Shown: positions 21,117 through 32,445 of the stretch, in pieces
Position numbering within the stretch: position 1 is the first letter of the stretch
How the letters are laid out: each line of letters opens with the position of its first letter
Notes under the pieces: model-generated
Seen by the model: only the letters and a program-made list of their open reading frames with translations
What the model was told of the DNA's origin: nothing
Database searches by the model: none
Assembly: GCA_948470475.1 (NCBI GenBank)
Contig: OX419341.1
Span: 16,105,542 to 16,169,541, forward strand
DNA: 64,000 nt
Source of the DNA: Galaxea fascicularis
Lineage: Eukaryota; Cnidaria; Anthozoa; Scleractinia; Euphylliidae
Direction: 5' to 3'
Position numbers and translations under genes: made by a program

Positions 21117-23639
21117 ATAACTGTTTCTTTCTGTTTGGAAATATATTTTTTCACCCTGGATTTTGTTTATGAGGCAAAAGATTACACGTTTTGCTGTTCA
21201 TTTACAGAAAATATCCTTTCACTTGTGTCAAAATTTGTTTCATTATGGTCAATATACTCTCATTAACACCAATAAGACCATCGTTTGCTTGAAAGGAGCA
21301 TTCAAGAAGACCATTGGAATATGTATTAACATTCAAAATCATCAAAAAATAAACAATACCTACTTTTGACATTCATTGGCTGTAAATGTATCGTTCTTGT
21401 CTAAATAAAATTCATTGCCATGAAACAACAATCATTTGGATGTTTGGACAAATATCCTTTTCAAAGAAACGACTTTCAATAACAATTTGCATGAGAAATC
21501 ACAATCAATTGCATTATTATACAACCATTTCCATGAAGTTAACAATCTTAAGCGAAAGGTGTATGTATGTATGTGGTCCAAAACGTTTTGTTGGGCAACT
21601 TTAGTCAAGGAAGGAGATAAAATGTGGAGGCTTAACTGAGATATTTCATGCCCGTAGTTCATGCATACAAATTTGGTTTACATTATCCTTTTGGTAATAT
21701 TTTTTCTGTTTTGATAAACCATGTTGGAACTTTAGGATTGGTATTTCTTTTGGTAACAACACAGCTTTTTCCTGTACATTTTCTTCATTTACTGGCAAAT
21801 TGTAGCCAGTGAAACTAGGAAAGTAGCTGGTGATGTTGCCAGTCACCGGCGATATTACCAGTGGCCAGTTGCACAGTGAAAGAATTTTTCCATTGTGTTT
21901 TCTAATTAAATGTTTTGAATAGTTTATTGGCCATGATGACTGCAGTTGTTTAATTGTTCAACATTATTTGAGTTGATAACGGTATAGTATCAATCATTGT
22001 GCTTTGACTTGTTCTCCAAACAACAACGGGAAGAAACCATCACAATGTTATTAATGTTCCTTCTAGAGTTGGCCTACATGAAACACGTACAATTCTTTTA
22101 TAGGTTTAGAAAGGTAAATACAATGTTGGTACTGTTCTACATGTACATAATAATTAACAAGAAAATCTATTCAGGGAGAAAAATCAGGTAGATTTCCCTT
22201 TCCTTTAAGAAGACATGTAAAAAGAGGTTGTGTGCCTCCATTAAAATCACCTAAAGGCAACCTTGAAATCTACAGGATAATTGTTACAGACATTTCTAAA
22301 GCTGAAATTTTGAACTGGACTGGTCAAATATACCACCAGAAACAAAGACATGCAATTGATATAACTTTTTTCATGTGTCCTACATACAAATAATTGCAGA
22401 AAAAAATCTGTTTAAGCTCAGACTTACATACCAATCAGAGGCAATTTTCATTATAAAAAGACAATATTTTTATTTAAAAAAAACCTGCCTATGAAGGACC
22501 ATTTGTTTTTGGTACATGTACAAAGTTTTTCAGACCAGCATTGTAATAATAATTATTGTTACCTTTCTTCTTTTGTTAAACTATAGTTGATTTGATCAAT
22601 GTTCCACCTCCACTGTAGCAACAATATACATGTAGATACACCTTGGAAGCACACTTAACCAATACCAAAGTATTGCTCATTATTCTTAATACTGCAACAT
22701 GTGGCTTGTGGTTCTTCCTGCATTGTACTTTTTGAGTGCTCTAGTTACATCCCTATACTGTGTGCCTTATAACAGAACAAAGCATGGTGAAGACATTGTA
22801 TTTTGTTTTATAACATAGATTGTCCCACATCTGTTCACAATTTTTAATTTGTGGCAAAATTAAAACAAGAGAACATTAATTTTGTTCTTCGCTTGCAGGC
22901 ATGGCTGCAATTAACTTGACTAAGTCTTGTTAAATGCATTTTTATGGCCCAGTAAATATCATTTAATGAAAACATGCAGGACTACCAGTACTTGAGAATT
23001 TTTCTTGTCAGACCTGTGCTTTCACTGCACTATTATTTGAATCAAGAAATTTCTTCTCTTGATTGTGAAAAATGCTAGATTTGTAGGTTCCAGCCAGTTA
23101 TGTTTGTTTTCTTCAACACAAAGTTTTGCCCATCATTTGTGTTCTTTCAGAACCTTCCTCCATTAATTGATGTATTTAGCATTTTAAGAAATTCCTGCAA
23201 CAGTTTTCGTCGAAGCAGAGGTCAGTTTTTTACTTACAGTGACTGTCCTCAAAACAACTGTGTTTTAACATTAAGGTTTTGAGGAGCACCCATGAAGATA
23301 CCTTTGTCAAGCAGCTGCTGTTTTACAAACTGGATTTTCCTCAGCCAATAACACTACGAATACAATGTGCTTGTCAAGCAAAAATTTTCACATGGTCTTG
23401 ACTTTTATAGCTTTCTAAAAGTTTAGATAATAAAGGGCTTTTAAGATGTTTTGAAGTCAAGTATTGCTGAGTACTTTTACTCGCTGTTTGACTATCTTGA
23501 CTTGCCTAAGAGCTTGTGAAAATGCAGCACAAGTTGTAAAAGGTACTCAGCGATGATAGACTCAAAAGTATACCAAAACTAAAATGAGCTATTCTTCTGT
23601 TGTAATTACAATGTGTGATCCTTGTTTTTGTTTAGGCTC
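21117..23639. other. Long AT-rich stretch without recognised gene
   Basis: Only short chance frames. No terminal repeats or domain-like translations were recognised in 2.5 kb. Confidence 0.5.
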
Positions 23640-23815
23640 CGTACGAAACAAGCAGATCTGTTTATAATCTGCTACAGATCTGCCTGCACATCTGTAGCAG
23701 ATCTGCAGACAATCTACAGATGATCTACAGATTATCTGCAGAATGTCTGCAGAGCGTCTGCAGCGATGATCTGCAACAAGTCTGCAAATTTGCAGACGCT
23801 CTGCAGACGAAACCA
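23640..23815. repeat. CTGCAGA-based interspersed palindromic repeats
   Basis: At least fifteen variants of TCTGCAGA, TCTACAGA and GATCTGC lie close together in both orientations, including AGATCTGTAGCAGATCTG-like inverted pairs. A related block with CAGATCATCTGCAGACGC lies at 27100-27130. They may be paired ends or subterminal repeats of one element. Confidence 0.6.
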
Positions 23816-24049
23816 GCCTATCATGTTAAACAAAAAGCCCACAAAATGCACCAATCAAACAACGTTTATTTAAAAGATAGACAGGGGAGGTCGGTCTGTT
23901 ATTCATCAAAAGTAAACAATTCATGCTGACATATACCTAAGCAGATAATATCACCAGCAGGAATTTAAAGTATTTTCTTAGTGTGACATTTTCAATGCAT
24001 TCCAAATGAATAAAAAAACCTCAAGTAGCAACCACTCCTTTAAAAAAAT

Positions 24050-24106
24050 CTAGGCTTCGCGTAGCCTGCGAGCAACGAGGGAGCTTGCTCGCAGGCTAGG
24101 CTTCGC
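24050..24106. repeat. Short palindromic element
   Basis: TAGCCTGCGAGCAA (24062-24075) pairs exactly with TTGCTCGCAGGCTA (24085-24098), and CTAGGCTTCGC flanks it as a direct repeat at 24050-24060 and 24096-24106. Confidence 0.65.
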
Positions 24107-26999
24107 ATGCTTTTTTTTTTGGTTCAATTGGCAGGTTATTTACAGAAACGAGATCGAGTAAACTGGATACTGGATACTGAGATTCATTTCTTTCTCGTCT
24201 GCACTGGGTATCTGCTTGACATGAAGGCAGGTTAAAGGAACGAAAGAGGTAACTCAGAGAGTACATGAATAATGCACAATGTAGTGACGGCTCATTGTGT
24301 TTCTGTTCACCTTCTGTATCGATTTTTTCATTCGCTTCGTAGCTTACTTACATATCTCAACAGATGTAAAAAATATTCGTTCATCATGTACTCGGTTCAC
24401 GGTGTAGCATTCTACTGTGGCCTTTAGTCTAGGTGCACTAACCTTCGATCCCTGAACGGCTTGTTTCACTATCCTCTTCTGTAGATATTACCGATCCAGG
24501 GGAGAAATCACAAATCTCGCCGTTCTGTAAATGCCATAGTGTGATCTTTTGATAAGGTCGGTTTCAAAGTCACTGCAGTGAGTAAATCCAGGTTTTTCAA
24601 GACATACAGTTTACAAACTCTTTGTAAATATTTTAGTGATTGGACAAAATGTTTCATTCCCTTCGCTGAACTAATACTCGTTTGTTTACATTGTTCGATC
24701 GCGTTATCAAAAAAACTACGTTTTTTTTTCGTTTAACAACTTCTTCTATTTGCTTCAATAATCCCTTTTTCTCGCAAAATGTTTTCTTCATATATTAAGT
24801 CCAAATACAATAATTATGTCACGCGGCAATTCGAGCACTGCAGGTTACTGAGTGAAGAATTATCTTGACATCTGTTTTTGTATGCAAAGAACTTCGAGTT
24901 CCTCTGCATTGTCTAAAATTTCAAGAGCGGTATTTGGGGTTAGATACATGGATAAAATGCTCATTTTCTTTATCCCTTTGAGGGATTTAGAAAAAAAAAA
25001 CTACCGGAAAATCCAAATCCAAACTTCAAGTTCAACTATGACAAAGACTGTCCGGTATCCCGAGGTGGAGCAGGTTGCTTCTATTTTGCACGCCTAAATT
25101 AATTGATTCTACTTAGAAATTGCATGGCTGGATTGCCTGTTCGCTTCAAAAACTACTCATTTAAATGATCCAAGCCCCTCAGCTGTTCTTTAAATGTTAC
25201 TATTAACTATAGCTCCGTATGTGCAATGTGCACGTAAATCTGCTCAAACAGTAAAAATCTGTAAATCGCGTCGGCGTTACTACAAACTTAGTTTGCAGCG
25301 ATGAGGGCAATGGCAAAGAAAACGTCATTTCAAAATATTACTTCTCGATTTTCTAACTCTTTCGCGATTATCTCAATTTGTTTAACATGGAAAATGCTGA
25401 GGAACTGTCTTTGGTCTAAATTTCTATGAACGGCGTTAAAGTAAGAAAAAAGAAACAGAAATTTACCGTCACGCGCTCGATGACGTTCTCAAGTAAACCT
25501 AAAATGTGGTCATTTGACGTTGTTGTTTTGTAGAAGACGGCAAAGAAATGTAGAAAACTGTAAAACGCACGTGGAGAGCGATTGTTTTTGCTAATTAAGC
25601 CTATTGTTTTGTGGCGTTGGCGTTGCCGTCTGCTTTGCTAAAGCTCCCTAATAAATCAGGACGAATACTGTGAATAAAATTGTTTCTCGATTTGCTGTTC
25701 ACCTCTGATAACTACCCTGTTTTTTGAACGATCATCAGAGTTTAATTAAACTGGAATGTTACATTAAGAGAGGTCTTAAAACAGTTTAAAAACCACCAAC
25801 CTCCAGTCTTAATAATTTTCCCTGGGTAGGGAGTTTTTTTTAACGGTCTTCCTTCCTTCCTTTCTTTCCCTCCTCCCAGTCAACCATGGCTTCTAAACCC
25901 TCGAAAATTTCTCCGGCATAATGTACTTACGAAGCACTTGTGACTCTATATAAATCTTCTTCCGTCCAAAGAACTATAGCAAAAGCCATCTAGCTTTTAT
26001 GTCAAAAAGTAATTTGTTACGCACTGTCTTGTTTGCGCGCAAACTTTGAATTTGACACTTCAACTGAAATGAATATCAGTGTTAGCAACATCTCCTATTC
26101 TTATTGGACGTTTCAAGTGTCACAGGTGTTGGGTATCAGCCAGGAGAATCTGTCATATTCGCAGCGGCCGATGAGCTTTCACTCGTGGTTTTCTCTCTTT
26201 GTCAACAACAGCAAATAAATTTAAAGATAATTTGTACATTTATTTCATTTTCTTCATGGCTGCGATATACTTACATGTTTATACCTCCCAATATTGAGGC
26301 ATAACAAATAAAATGTTTCTTCCTTTTATGTTTTGTTTTCTTGCAATCACCTCGGTACGAAAATTGAAGAATTTTGAAAGTCAAAGATAAAGATACTTAA
26401 GAAGGGAAAAAACTCCTCAGTGCTCACTGAGTGTTAAGTCAGAAGGATGGTTTTTAAAGGGGATCAGATTGGAGGAGCGCCGGCGTGTCAATTCAAGAAG
26501 TGTTTTCGATTTCAGTGACGCAATGACTTTCACGTCAATCACAACAACTGATAAGAAGAACGTCTCCTCAGCTCATGTTTTGAAGCTGTTGTAGGTAAGA
26601 AAAATAATCACAGTACAGAAGCTTAACCATTTTATTCCACTTTTCATGATTCATTCACGTAATGAATCAGCTTTCGTATCGTTGTTCTATCAACACTGAT
26701 ATGTCGATCAATGAAATGTTTTTCCCTGAGTCGACCTAAGCATTTGGAACTGAGACTTTAACACAAATGCGCCCTGCAGTACTGCTCTTAAATTTTATCA
26801 GGGAAAGAATGTGTCAGGTATGTGTGTCTAATTCCTATATAATAAGGATAAATTAAGGTCGAAAGTGTATTTATCACTTACCGTAATATTTTGATTTACT
26901 AACTCGTTGTATGTATTAAAGTGGCTTCCCATTTATGGCTCTTATTTACGCATTTTCAATTTTCGACTATCTTTTTATCTGTAGAATCGAATTATTTTA
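24107..26999. other. Long stretch without recognised gene
   Basis: AT-rich non-coding sequence. No frame above about 80 codons and none with a recognisable motif. Confidence 0.5.
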
Positions 27000-27106
27000 T
27001 TTATCTCAAAACAAACCAGTAATGACTGAACCAACACGGCTTATACCCAAGTCACGATGCAAGAACAGTCTATCGATCCGGTTTTTGGGCTTCAACGTGT
27101 TGCAGA

Positions 27107-27250
27107 TCATCTGCAGACGCTGCAGACGTGGTAAGTTAAAACATGGAACTTTCGAAGTAAGTTGGTGTTTGGAAAGTTGACTGGAAACCGTTGGCCAAAG
27201 CTGGCACATCTAACTGCAAGGAAAGCCACTTCATGGCGACAGAGAGGAGT
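27107..27250 (-). pseudogene. C-terminal exon fragment of an unnamed repeat protein
   Basis: The minus strand reads FGQRFPVNFPNTNLLRKFHVLTYHV, shown here only by its ends FGQRFPVNFP and KFHVLTYHV. The pattern F..NFP..++..K.H+L..H+ recurs in a family of large uncharacterised repeat proteins I recall from cnidarians. Similarity stops at about 27128, where the CTGCAGA-type block begins. It lies downstream of, and in the right order after, the two segments at 27.4-28.6 kb. Confidence 0.4.
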
Positions 27251-27381
27251 GCTGGGTAAGTAAAGTTGAAAACAGAGTGATAGTTTTGTTAGCAATGTGG
27301 ATATCTTGTTGATCATGGTGTGGTCACTGAAAACTGTCTTCTCTCCATTTTGTAGGTTTACATGAAGTTGTTGAAAAACTC

Positions 27382-27676
27382 TTACAATTTTTGGTTGTTG
27401 TTTGAATGCAAAATTTTGGTAACGTCATTTCCAACCAGAGCTCCTTTGTTGTAGACTTGTCGCTTTAAATGCAGTCCTTCCAGTGTGCCACCCAGTTTCT
27501 TTTGAAATGGTCCTTTCAAGTTGTTTATTGTGGTGTGTATGGTGGTCAACTGATCTTGAGATGCCTTCAGCTGGTCTTGGTGGCATTTCAGTTGTTGTTG
27601 ATGTTGCTCCTTGTTCTTCTTCAGTTCTTTGGCCTTTTCTCTTGCCTTTACTGCCTCCACCATGTGGATGGTGAAC
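27382..27676 (-). pseudogene. Coiled-coil exon of the unnamed repeat protein
   Basis: From a good splice acceptor (GGTTATAG at about 27677) a 93-codon frame runs as a Gln/Lys-rich coiled coil (KNKEQHQQQLKCHQDQLKAS), then GPFQKKLGGTLEGLHLKRQV and GALVGNDVTKIL, then a stop. GxxxGNDV after a coil is the conserved core of the same uncharacterised family as the fragment at 27.1-27.25 kb. Exon structure points to a host gene or an intron-bearing transposon; the early stop and missing downstream part suggest decay. Confidence 0.45.
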
Positions 27677-28099
27677 CTATAACCAAAATGAAGCTATTTT
27701 TATTTTTCCATACTATCAGTCTTAACAGTTGTTTTGATTTAATTTTAAGATAATGAATTACAAATTATCCAAATTCACATCCCTCACAGTGAACAACTGT
27801 AAAAGTTAGCTACAATATTTTGCATTATTAAATTGGAGGCACACTATGCTGCGGTTGAATCATGGCTTTTTCTCAATACATCATCTGCAACTAAAACCCA
27901 TCATGAGTGTCTATAGACAAGAAACTATAACTGTTATGGATTACCCTGGAGGGTTAGGTGTAAAATGTGTTTGCTTTGAAAAGCATCCATAGGAAAATGA
28001 TTCTAAAACCATTGCTGCATGTTTCTCACAGGTTTTGTCACTTATTTTGCTTTTCAGGTGACTTATTTGTCATAAACCATGTAGCTTCGTCCTTCCTTT

Positions 28100-28640
28100 T
28101 GATGATAGGAAGCTGTCTCAGTTAGAAACCTCTGAAGAGTGTCTTCAGCAGAATTAACAGTTTCGCTAATTTCATTCAGCTTTTCTTCAAGATTGGAACA
28201 CTAGGGCCATTGCTTCTCTACTCTGGAATGCTTCCATCAGCTTTGGGCTTGCTTCACCATTTGCTGTTTTAATTGCCTCATCAAGAGAAATGGCTTCACT
28301 CTCAACGAGCTCTAATGCTTGCTTTCTAAGCCCCAGAGACAAGTGGAGGGGCATACATGATACCGAGTTGATTACTGCTCCAGCAGTATGAAAGTTGGGA
28401 CTGCTTTCACAGTTCTGGAACTTGTTCGCTTTTGCCTTCACAGATCCACTTTTTACGAACTCTTCATTACTGGACAAGAGAGACTCAAAACTACGTACTG
28501 GAAACTGTTGGGTAATATGGACAGTGGAACTGTTCTGCAACAGCCATGGTGTGTGTGGCTTCCCGTTCACAAGATCTTTAATTTGTGCATCTCCATTAGC
28601 ATGTGGGCTTTGAGCTCAGCAACCTAAAAGCAGCTTCATG
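28100..28640 (-). pseudogene. N-terminal part of the unnamed repeat protein
   Basis: A 127-codon minus-strand frame (28570-28187) contains AGAVINSVSCMPLHLSLGL followed by helices with LVESEAISLDEAIK and SPKLMEAFQSREAMALV. A shifted frame continues to about 28100 with LEEKLNEISETVNSAEDTLQ. The MPLHLSLGL block is where these repeat proteins read PLH..LG. Same order and strand as the two downstream segments, so the three likely form one decayed gene. Family name unknown to me. Confidence 0.4.
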
Positions 28641-29160
28641 TCAATCATGTAAATTACAAAGAAACAGTGAGTTTAGCTTTTTCTTTTTGATGTAAATGAT
28701 ATTGATTGTGTATGAATATGCAAAAAGCAACAAATATTTTCCACTATTGAAGTGCTGTGGGTATAATTATAACAACCTAAAGACAGATGCTGCCAATTTT
28801 ATACCACAAGTGTTTGGTTTCATGGATGGGAAATGCCTTTATTACTGCTGTAAGAATAACTGGCTAATGCTAACTGGATGTTAGAGATCCAATTAGAGCA
28901 GAAGATGAAGCCATCCAAAATAAAACAACTTTTTTCAGGTTGATAAGTCATTGTTATATGCCTGCAGTCTATCTATCTATTGAACAACAGCAATTTTTTA
29001 AATTTATAGTAGTTTAGAAATACAAATAGTTATTGATATTGTCAGTGCCATTAACAATGTTTATCATTGTTCTCTTGCATGAATGAATGATTGGTTCGTT
29101 TATTGTAATTATTTCAAATCCATAGGCAAAAATGGCAACTCAAAAGTGTATGCTGTGCTC
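28641..29160. other. Stretch without recognised feature
   Basis: AT-rich spacer. Confidence 0.5.
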
Positions 29161-29169
29161 ACTTACCTG

Positions 29170-29290
29170 CTTCAGCGTTTAAACGGATTTAAACGGACAG
29201 CAAAAAATGTAAACGGTTAGCTTGAAGCGTTAAACGGTGAACTAAAAAAGTAAACAGTTAGTTTTGAAATGTTAAACGGTTGAGTCGGCG
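29170..29290. repeat. TAAACGG-type short repeat cluster
   Basis: TTTAAACGG, GTAAACGGTTAG, GTTAAACGGTGA and GTTAAACGGTTG recur at roughly 20-30 bp spacing. It is reminiscent of the subterminal AACGG repeats of the 14.3-kb element, but no TIR was identified. Confidence 0.45.
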
Positions 29291-29880
29291 AGATCGTTTC
29301 AGGAAAAACTTCCCTGATGTTCGTTTATTTAAGCAAAGAACAGTTTTGCTGGCAATATCTCAACCTGAACGGCTAGTGCAATAAACGCTTCAATAACAAA
29401 AGCCGTAGCCTCTGGAAGCAAATTATAATTAACATCATTGACCAGATTTTTTTCAATGCATGCGTACAACAGGCGCAACTAACTTTTTATTTTGTTGCAA
29501 AACCTGTAATAACAGATACCATGTTTTATTCATAATCTCCTCCTTTGTTTATTTTTGTTTGGTTTGAAGTTGCACGTAACAAATTTGCATACGCAATGAA
29601 CTGCAAATGCTGTGACTTAGGCATCAGGGTCAAATAACGCAATACGCCAGAGATTATTCGCTTTCTAAAGAAATTTTGAAGTTTCTTGATTACAAATTTT
29701 GGACCTCGGATTTTGTTTCATTTCAAAATATAGCTTTGTGTCCCATAACTATCGAAAGGGATAAAACTTTTCAGGTGGGTGAGTTTTCGTGACACCCAGT
29801 ATAAACAGGCCGGGTTAGCCGGCTCACCGCGGCTGAATTGCACCGAACAAATTCCAACAAATACAAAAAATTAATAACAT
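29291..29880. other. Stretch without recognised feature, downstream of the BEN gene
   Basis: No coding frame recognised. It lies beyond the likely poly(A) site of the minus-strand BEN gene. Confidence 0.5.
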
Positions 29881-29896
29881 AAGGTCAATTCAACTT

Positions 29897-29902
29897 TATT
29901 TA
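29897..29902 (-). promoter_or_regulatory. Poly(A) signal of the BEN-domain gene
   Basis: AATAAA on the minus strand (TTTATT on plus), 220 bases beyond the stop codon at 30122, the only canonical hexamer I noticed downstream of this gene. Confidence 0.5.
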
Positions 29903-29920
29903 CACTACACTAAACGAAAG

Positions 29921-30118
29921 AAAACAATTTTGAAGTCTATGCGATGTCTACTATGGTTACAAAATAGTCGCAAAATTGTGTTACAAACTAAAAACAATTT
30001 TGAAGCCTACGCAATGTCTACTATGGTTTACAAAATAGTCGCAAAATTAAGCAGAAGTCAACGATGAAGTCTACGAGATGTCTACCATGGTGACAAAACA
30101 GTTGTAAAATTGAGTTTT
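29921..30118 (-). repeat. 70-bp tandem repeat in the BEN 3'UTR, three copies
   Basis: Units share AAGTCTAYGCGATGTCTACT, or close variants, and ACAAAATAGTCGCAAAATT, beginning near 29921, 29991 and 30050. They fill most of the predicted 3' untranslated region. Confidence 0.7.
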
Positions 30119-30121
30119 TTC

Positions 30122-30640
30122 TTAATTTTCCCTTTCTCCAGCATGCTTACTAATATGTTTACTAAGGCGACAATTTATCTTGCCCTTGATTGATTTCCAC
30201 GCTTTGTCCTTTTCCGTGGTAGATTTAAGGGGAAATCGCCTGAAAACTAGCACCTTCAACGCTTGAAGTTCAGTAACATCTAGCCGCCGTTTGTTGTGTG
30301 TACCCTCGGTGTTGCTGTTGCTCAGCTCTTCCGAGGTAAAAAAGAAAGGCAGAAGCTTAAGGGCACACCGGTGGCCTCTTTGTCCTTCTCTAACACCTCT
30401 CTTTGATTTGCTCGGTGTTACTAAAGAGCAGATGACGTCTTCACCAACTTCTGCGTTGTCCTGAGAACTGGACAACTGTGTTATGAGCTTTTCAGGTGTT
30501 GTAGGCGCTAGTGGGGTTGAAGGCTGTGGGGCAAACTCTTCCATGGGATCAACGCTGAGGGATGCCAAAGCCTCGTAGTCGATGGTGGGCAGGTTGTCAG
30601 TTGGAGGAAGTGGGTCAAAATTCACTACTGGATCAGTGAA
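30122..30640 (-). CDS. BEN-domain protein, terminal coding exon
   Basis: This exon ends the best candidate host gene. It opens after a textbook splice acceptor (TTCTTTCCAG, exon base 30640) and runs 173 codons to TAA at 30122. The first half is Pro/Thr/Ser-rich, with FTDPVVNFDPLPPTDNLPT. The second half is a BEN domain: HRCALKLLPFFFTSEELSNS, then GTHNKRRLDVTELQALKVLV, FRRFPL and a terminal W-x-x-I-K-x-K-I helix. BEN domains mediate DNA binding and protein contacts in chromatin regulators and also occur in some viruses and mobile elements. Phase is 0, agreeing with the upstream exon. A 3'UTR with tandem repeats and a poly(A) signal follows. Confidence 0.75.
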   Translation of the reverse strand, partial: FTDPVVNFDPLPPTDNLPTIDYEALASLSVDPMEEFAPQPSTPLAPTTPEKLITQLSSSQDNAEVGEDVICSLVTPSKSKRGVREGQRGHRCALKLLPFFFTSEELSNSNTEGTHNKRRLDVTELQALKVLVFRRFPLKSTTEKDKAWKSIKGKINCRLSKHISKHAGEREN

Positions 30641-30723
30641 CTGGAAAGAAGGAAATATTTTCTCGTTAGTTTCGGACTTATGGCAGAGCGACTACAGAAT
30701 ACAGGGAATATTTCGTGAATTTA

Positions 30724-30891
30724 AACCCTCGTCCCAGAGATTTTTCATTTTTCCCGTATGAGAGAGCTGGGAAGCAGTAAGAAAGAAAAACCTCTGGTTA
30801 CCTTCTTTCTCACTGCTTCGCAACTTGCATTCGTCGCTTCGCAGCTCTCTCACACGGGGAAAAATCATGAAAAACCTCTGGGACCAGGGTA
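30724..30891. mobile_element. MITE in a BEN intron, 9-bp TSD
   Basis: Inverted ends ACCCTCGTCCCAGAG and ACCCTGGTCCCAGAG extend inward through TTTTTCAT and GTATGAGAGAGCTG-like blocks, about 45 bp per arm. GTGAATTTA flanks it at 30715-30723 and 30892-30900. TSD of 8-9 bp fits hAT or Mutator-like MITEs. It lies in the intron between the exons ending 30640 and 31072. Confidence 0.8.
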
Positions 30892-31071
30892 GTGAATTTA
30901 TAAAAGTTTTAAGCAAATATATCGTGACAGTAGCCCTTTAATGGAGTCTCTGAAGTAAACATGTAGGTGTTCAGTTTCCAGTCAAATTTAGAATGACCCG
31001 TTTGGGTTAGAAGGCAAAGATGCTCCGTATCCAGGGATTTTTTTTAAAAATCCATTTTACAACAAGCTTAC

Positions 31072-31164
31072 GGAAATCATGATCAGGCGGTGCTCAATCT
31101 TGTTTAGTTGTTGGGACATGTTGTCCTCCATTGCTGACAGTGTGTCCTCCAATGTCTCCATCAT
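31072..31164 (-). CDS. BEN-domain gene, internal 31-codon exon
   Basis: A 93-bp exon bounded by ACATTTTTACAG (acceptor) and GTAAGC (donor at 31071). It encodes an amphipathic coiled coil with METLEDTLSAMEDNMSQQLN and ends HRLIMIS. Length is a multiple of three and phase 0 on both sides, so it joins the terminal exon without a break. A coiled coil ahead of a BEN domain is common in cnidarian BEN proteins as I recall them, and suggests self-association. Confidence 0.65.
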
Positions 31165-31358
31165 CTGTAAAAATGTAATTTGCGTTAGTACCACAGATTG
31201 ACTACAATTCGGAGGCAATAGTGCATGGTTTCTGGACACCAGGTTTAAAAGAATCTTGAAGTTTTAGTTTGATAAGGGAAAATTGATAATGGAGGCAGTT
31301 TTCATTTCCAGAGAGAACAACCCTCTTTGAATCAAGATTTAAGTCTTAACAGTCTTAA

Positions 31359-31647
31359 GGCCTGTTTACATGTTACGATTTGTCGGCCGGACGGCGTCAG
31401 AGCAGAAATCTTACGATGAACAACCAATTCATGGCAATGAAAATTGGTCCGATTAAAAAAAAAACTGTTTAAGTGTAACGATTTCTGAAGTCGAACCAAC
31501 ACTCTGAACGAAACCTCCTCCTAAACAAAGATCATGCAATTGGGGTGAACAAATTGTGAAAGGTTTAGGTTGTGTCTTAAAATCGGCTGTCAAAATACAC
31601 GTTAAGATTAGTGCTCCAACGACAAATCGCACCATGTAAACCAGCCA
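31359..31647. mobile_element. TTAA-flanked MITE in a BEN intron
   Basis: Ends GGCCTGTTTACATG and GGCTGGTTTACATG are inverted repeats that continue through CGATTTGTCG, about 28 bp per arm, and the element is flanked by TTAA at 31355-31358 and 31648-31651. A TTAA duplication fits piggyBac- or Kolobok-type non-autonomous elements. It sits in the intron upstream of the 31-codon exon. Confidence 0.75.
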
Positions 31648-31770
31648 TTAAACTACCTTTTTAATTCCCATACTTTCACGCTATACTTCATTCCATTGTC
31701 ATCGTTTTCTTAAAATTCGTTTCTTGATATGTTTTCAAAGATGCAGTTTACCTTTGATCACTGTGCTTAC

Positions 31771-32008
31771 CTTGCAGAAACTTTTCTGTACTTTATTATT
31801 CACAGCTTCCACAACAGAAACGTTGGCATGCTGAAGACTGTCGAGTTGGCCCTTAAGGGTTGCACATTCAGCTTCCTTGGCGTCTAACTCCCGCTTTATG
31901 CATGGTTTTCGCCTTCTTGTTGACTCGATTTGATGCCCAGTCAGCCTCCCTCTTTTTCTGCTCCGCCAGAAACTCATGATACGGATCAACACTAGTCACT
32001 GGACTTTC
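31771..32008 (-). pseudogene. BEN-domain gene, coiled-coil exon with apparent frameshift
   Basis: Acceptor TTCATTCCCAG (exon base 32008) and donor GTAAGC (at 31770) define a 238-bp exon. From the acceptor the phase-0 frame reads ESPVTSVDPYHEFLAEQKKR and on through ASNRVNKKAKT. The donor-side frame reads ELDAKEAECATLKGQLDSLQ, then EAVNNKVQKSFCK, also phase 0. The two halves are one base out of register, with the break near 31890. Both look like real charged coiled-coil sequence, so this is either a true frameshift making the gene a pseudogene, a sequencing error, or an unrecognised alternative splice. Confidence 0.6.
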
Positions 32009-32086
32009 CTGGGAATGAAGGCATTGTTATAAGACACAGTGAAATCCTCAATGTAAGACCCCCCGAAAAAGAAAAAAATCTTAGAC

Positions 32087-32224
32087 CTTTCTGATGTCTT
32101 GAATTGATTGCAAACTGGCTATAAGGAGTTTGCCACCACTTGCTTGTATCTTCTTGCCTTGCCAGTTGACTGTCACTGTGTTCCCTTCTAAAATCAGCCT
32201 TGTAGGGGCGATACCAGTCGTCAT
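32087..32224 (-). CDS. BEN-domain gene, N-terminal exon candidate
   Basis: A 46-codon frame from ATG at 32224 reads MTTGIAPTRLILEGNTVTVN then WQGKKIQASGGKLLIASLQS and IQDIRK, ending at a donor-like AAAG/GTCTAAG (GT at 32086-32085, not a strong consensus). Phase 0 matches the next exon. A short beta-type module of this sort opens many cnidarian BEN proteins as I remember them. A stop codon lies two codons before the ATG, so either translation starts here or a splice acceptor lies at AAAAG just before it. Confidence 0.5.
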
Positions 32225-32445
32225 TTCTTTTCAAAAATACAGCAATGCTTTTGACGGCCGTTTACTAGTTTCTTTGCATATTTCCCTAAGAGACATGTTT
32301 GACCACGTTGAAACTGTTCTGATTGTTGCAAGTAACGAACCTAAGATAGGCGCCCTTTTATATGCAGCTCATTGAATAAACGGATTTTGCTTTAATAAAT
32401 TTAATTACCGTAAGGTACTCCCACTGTGACTTAAGTTGAGATGTT

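Noticed and set aside
20915..21154. 79-codon frame with Asp/Arg/Pro repeats
   Set aside because: Product of the CGGTCGGA satellite and the GC hairpin.
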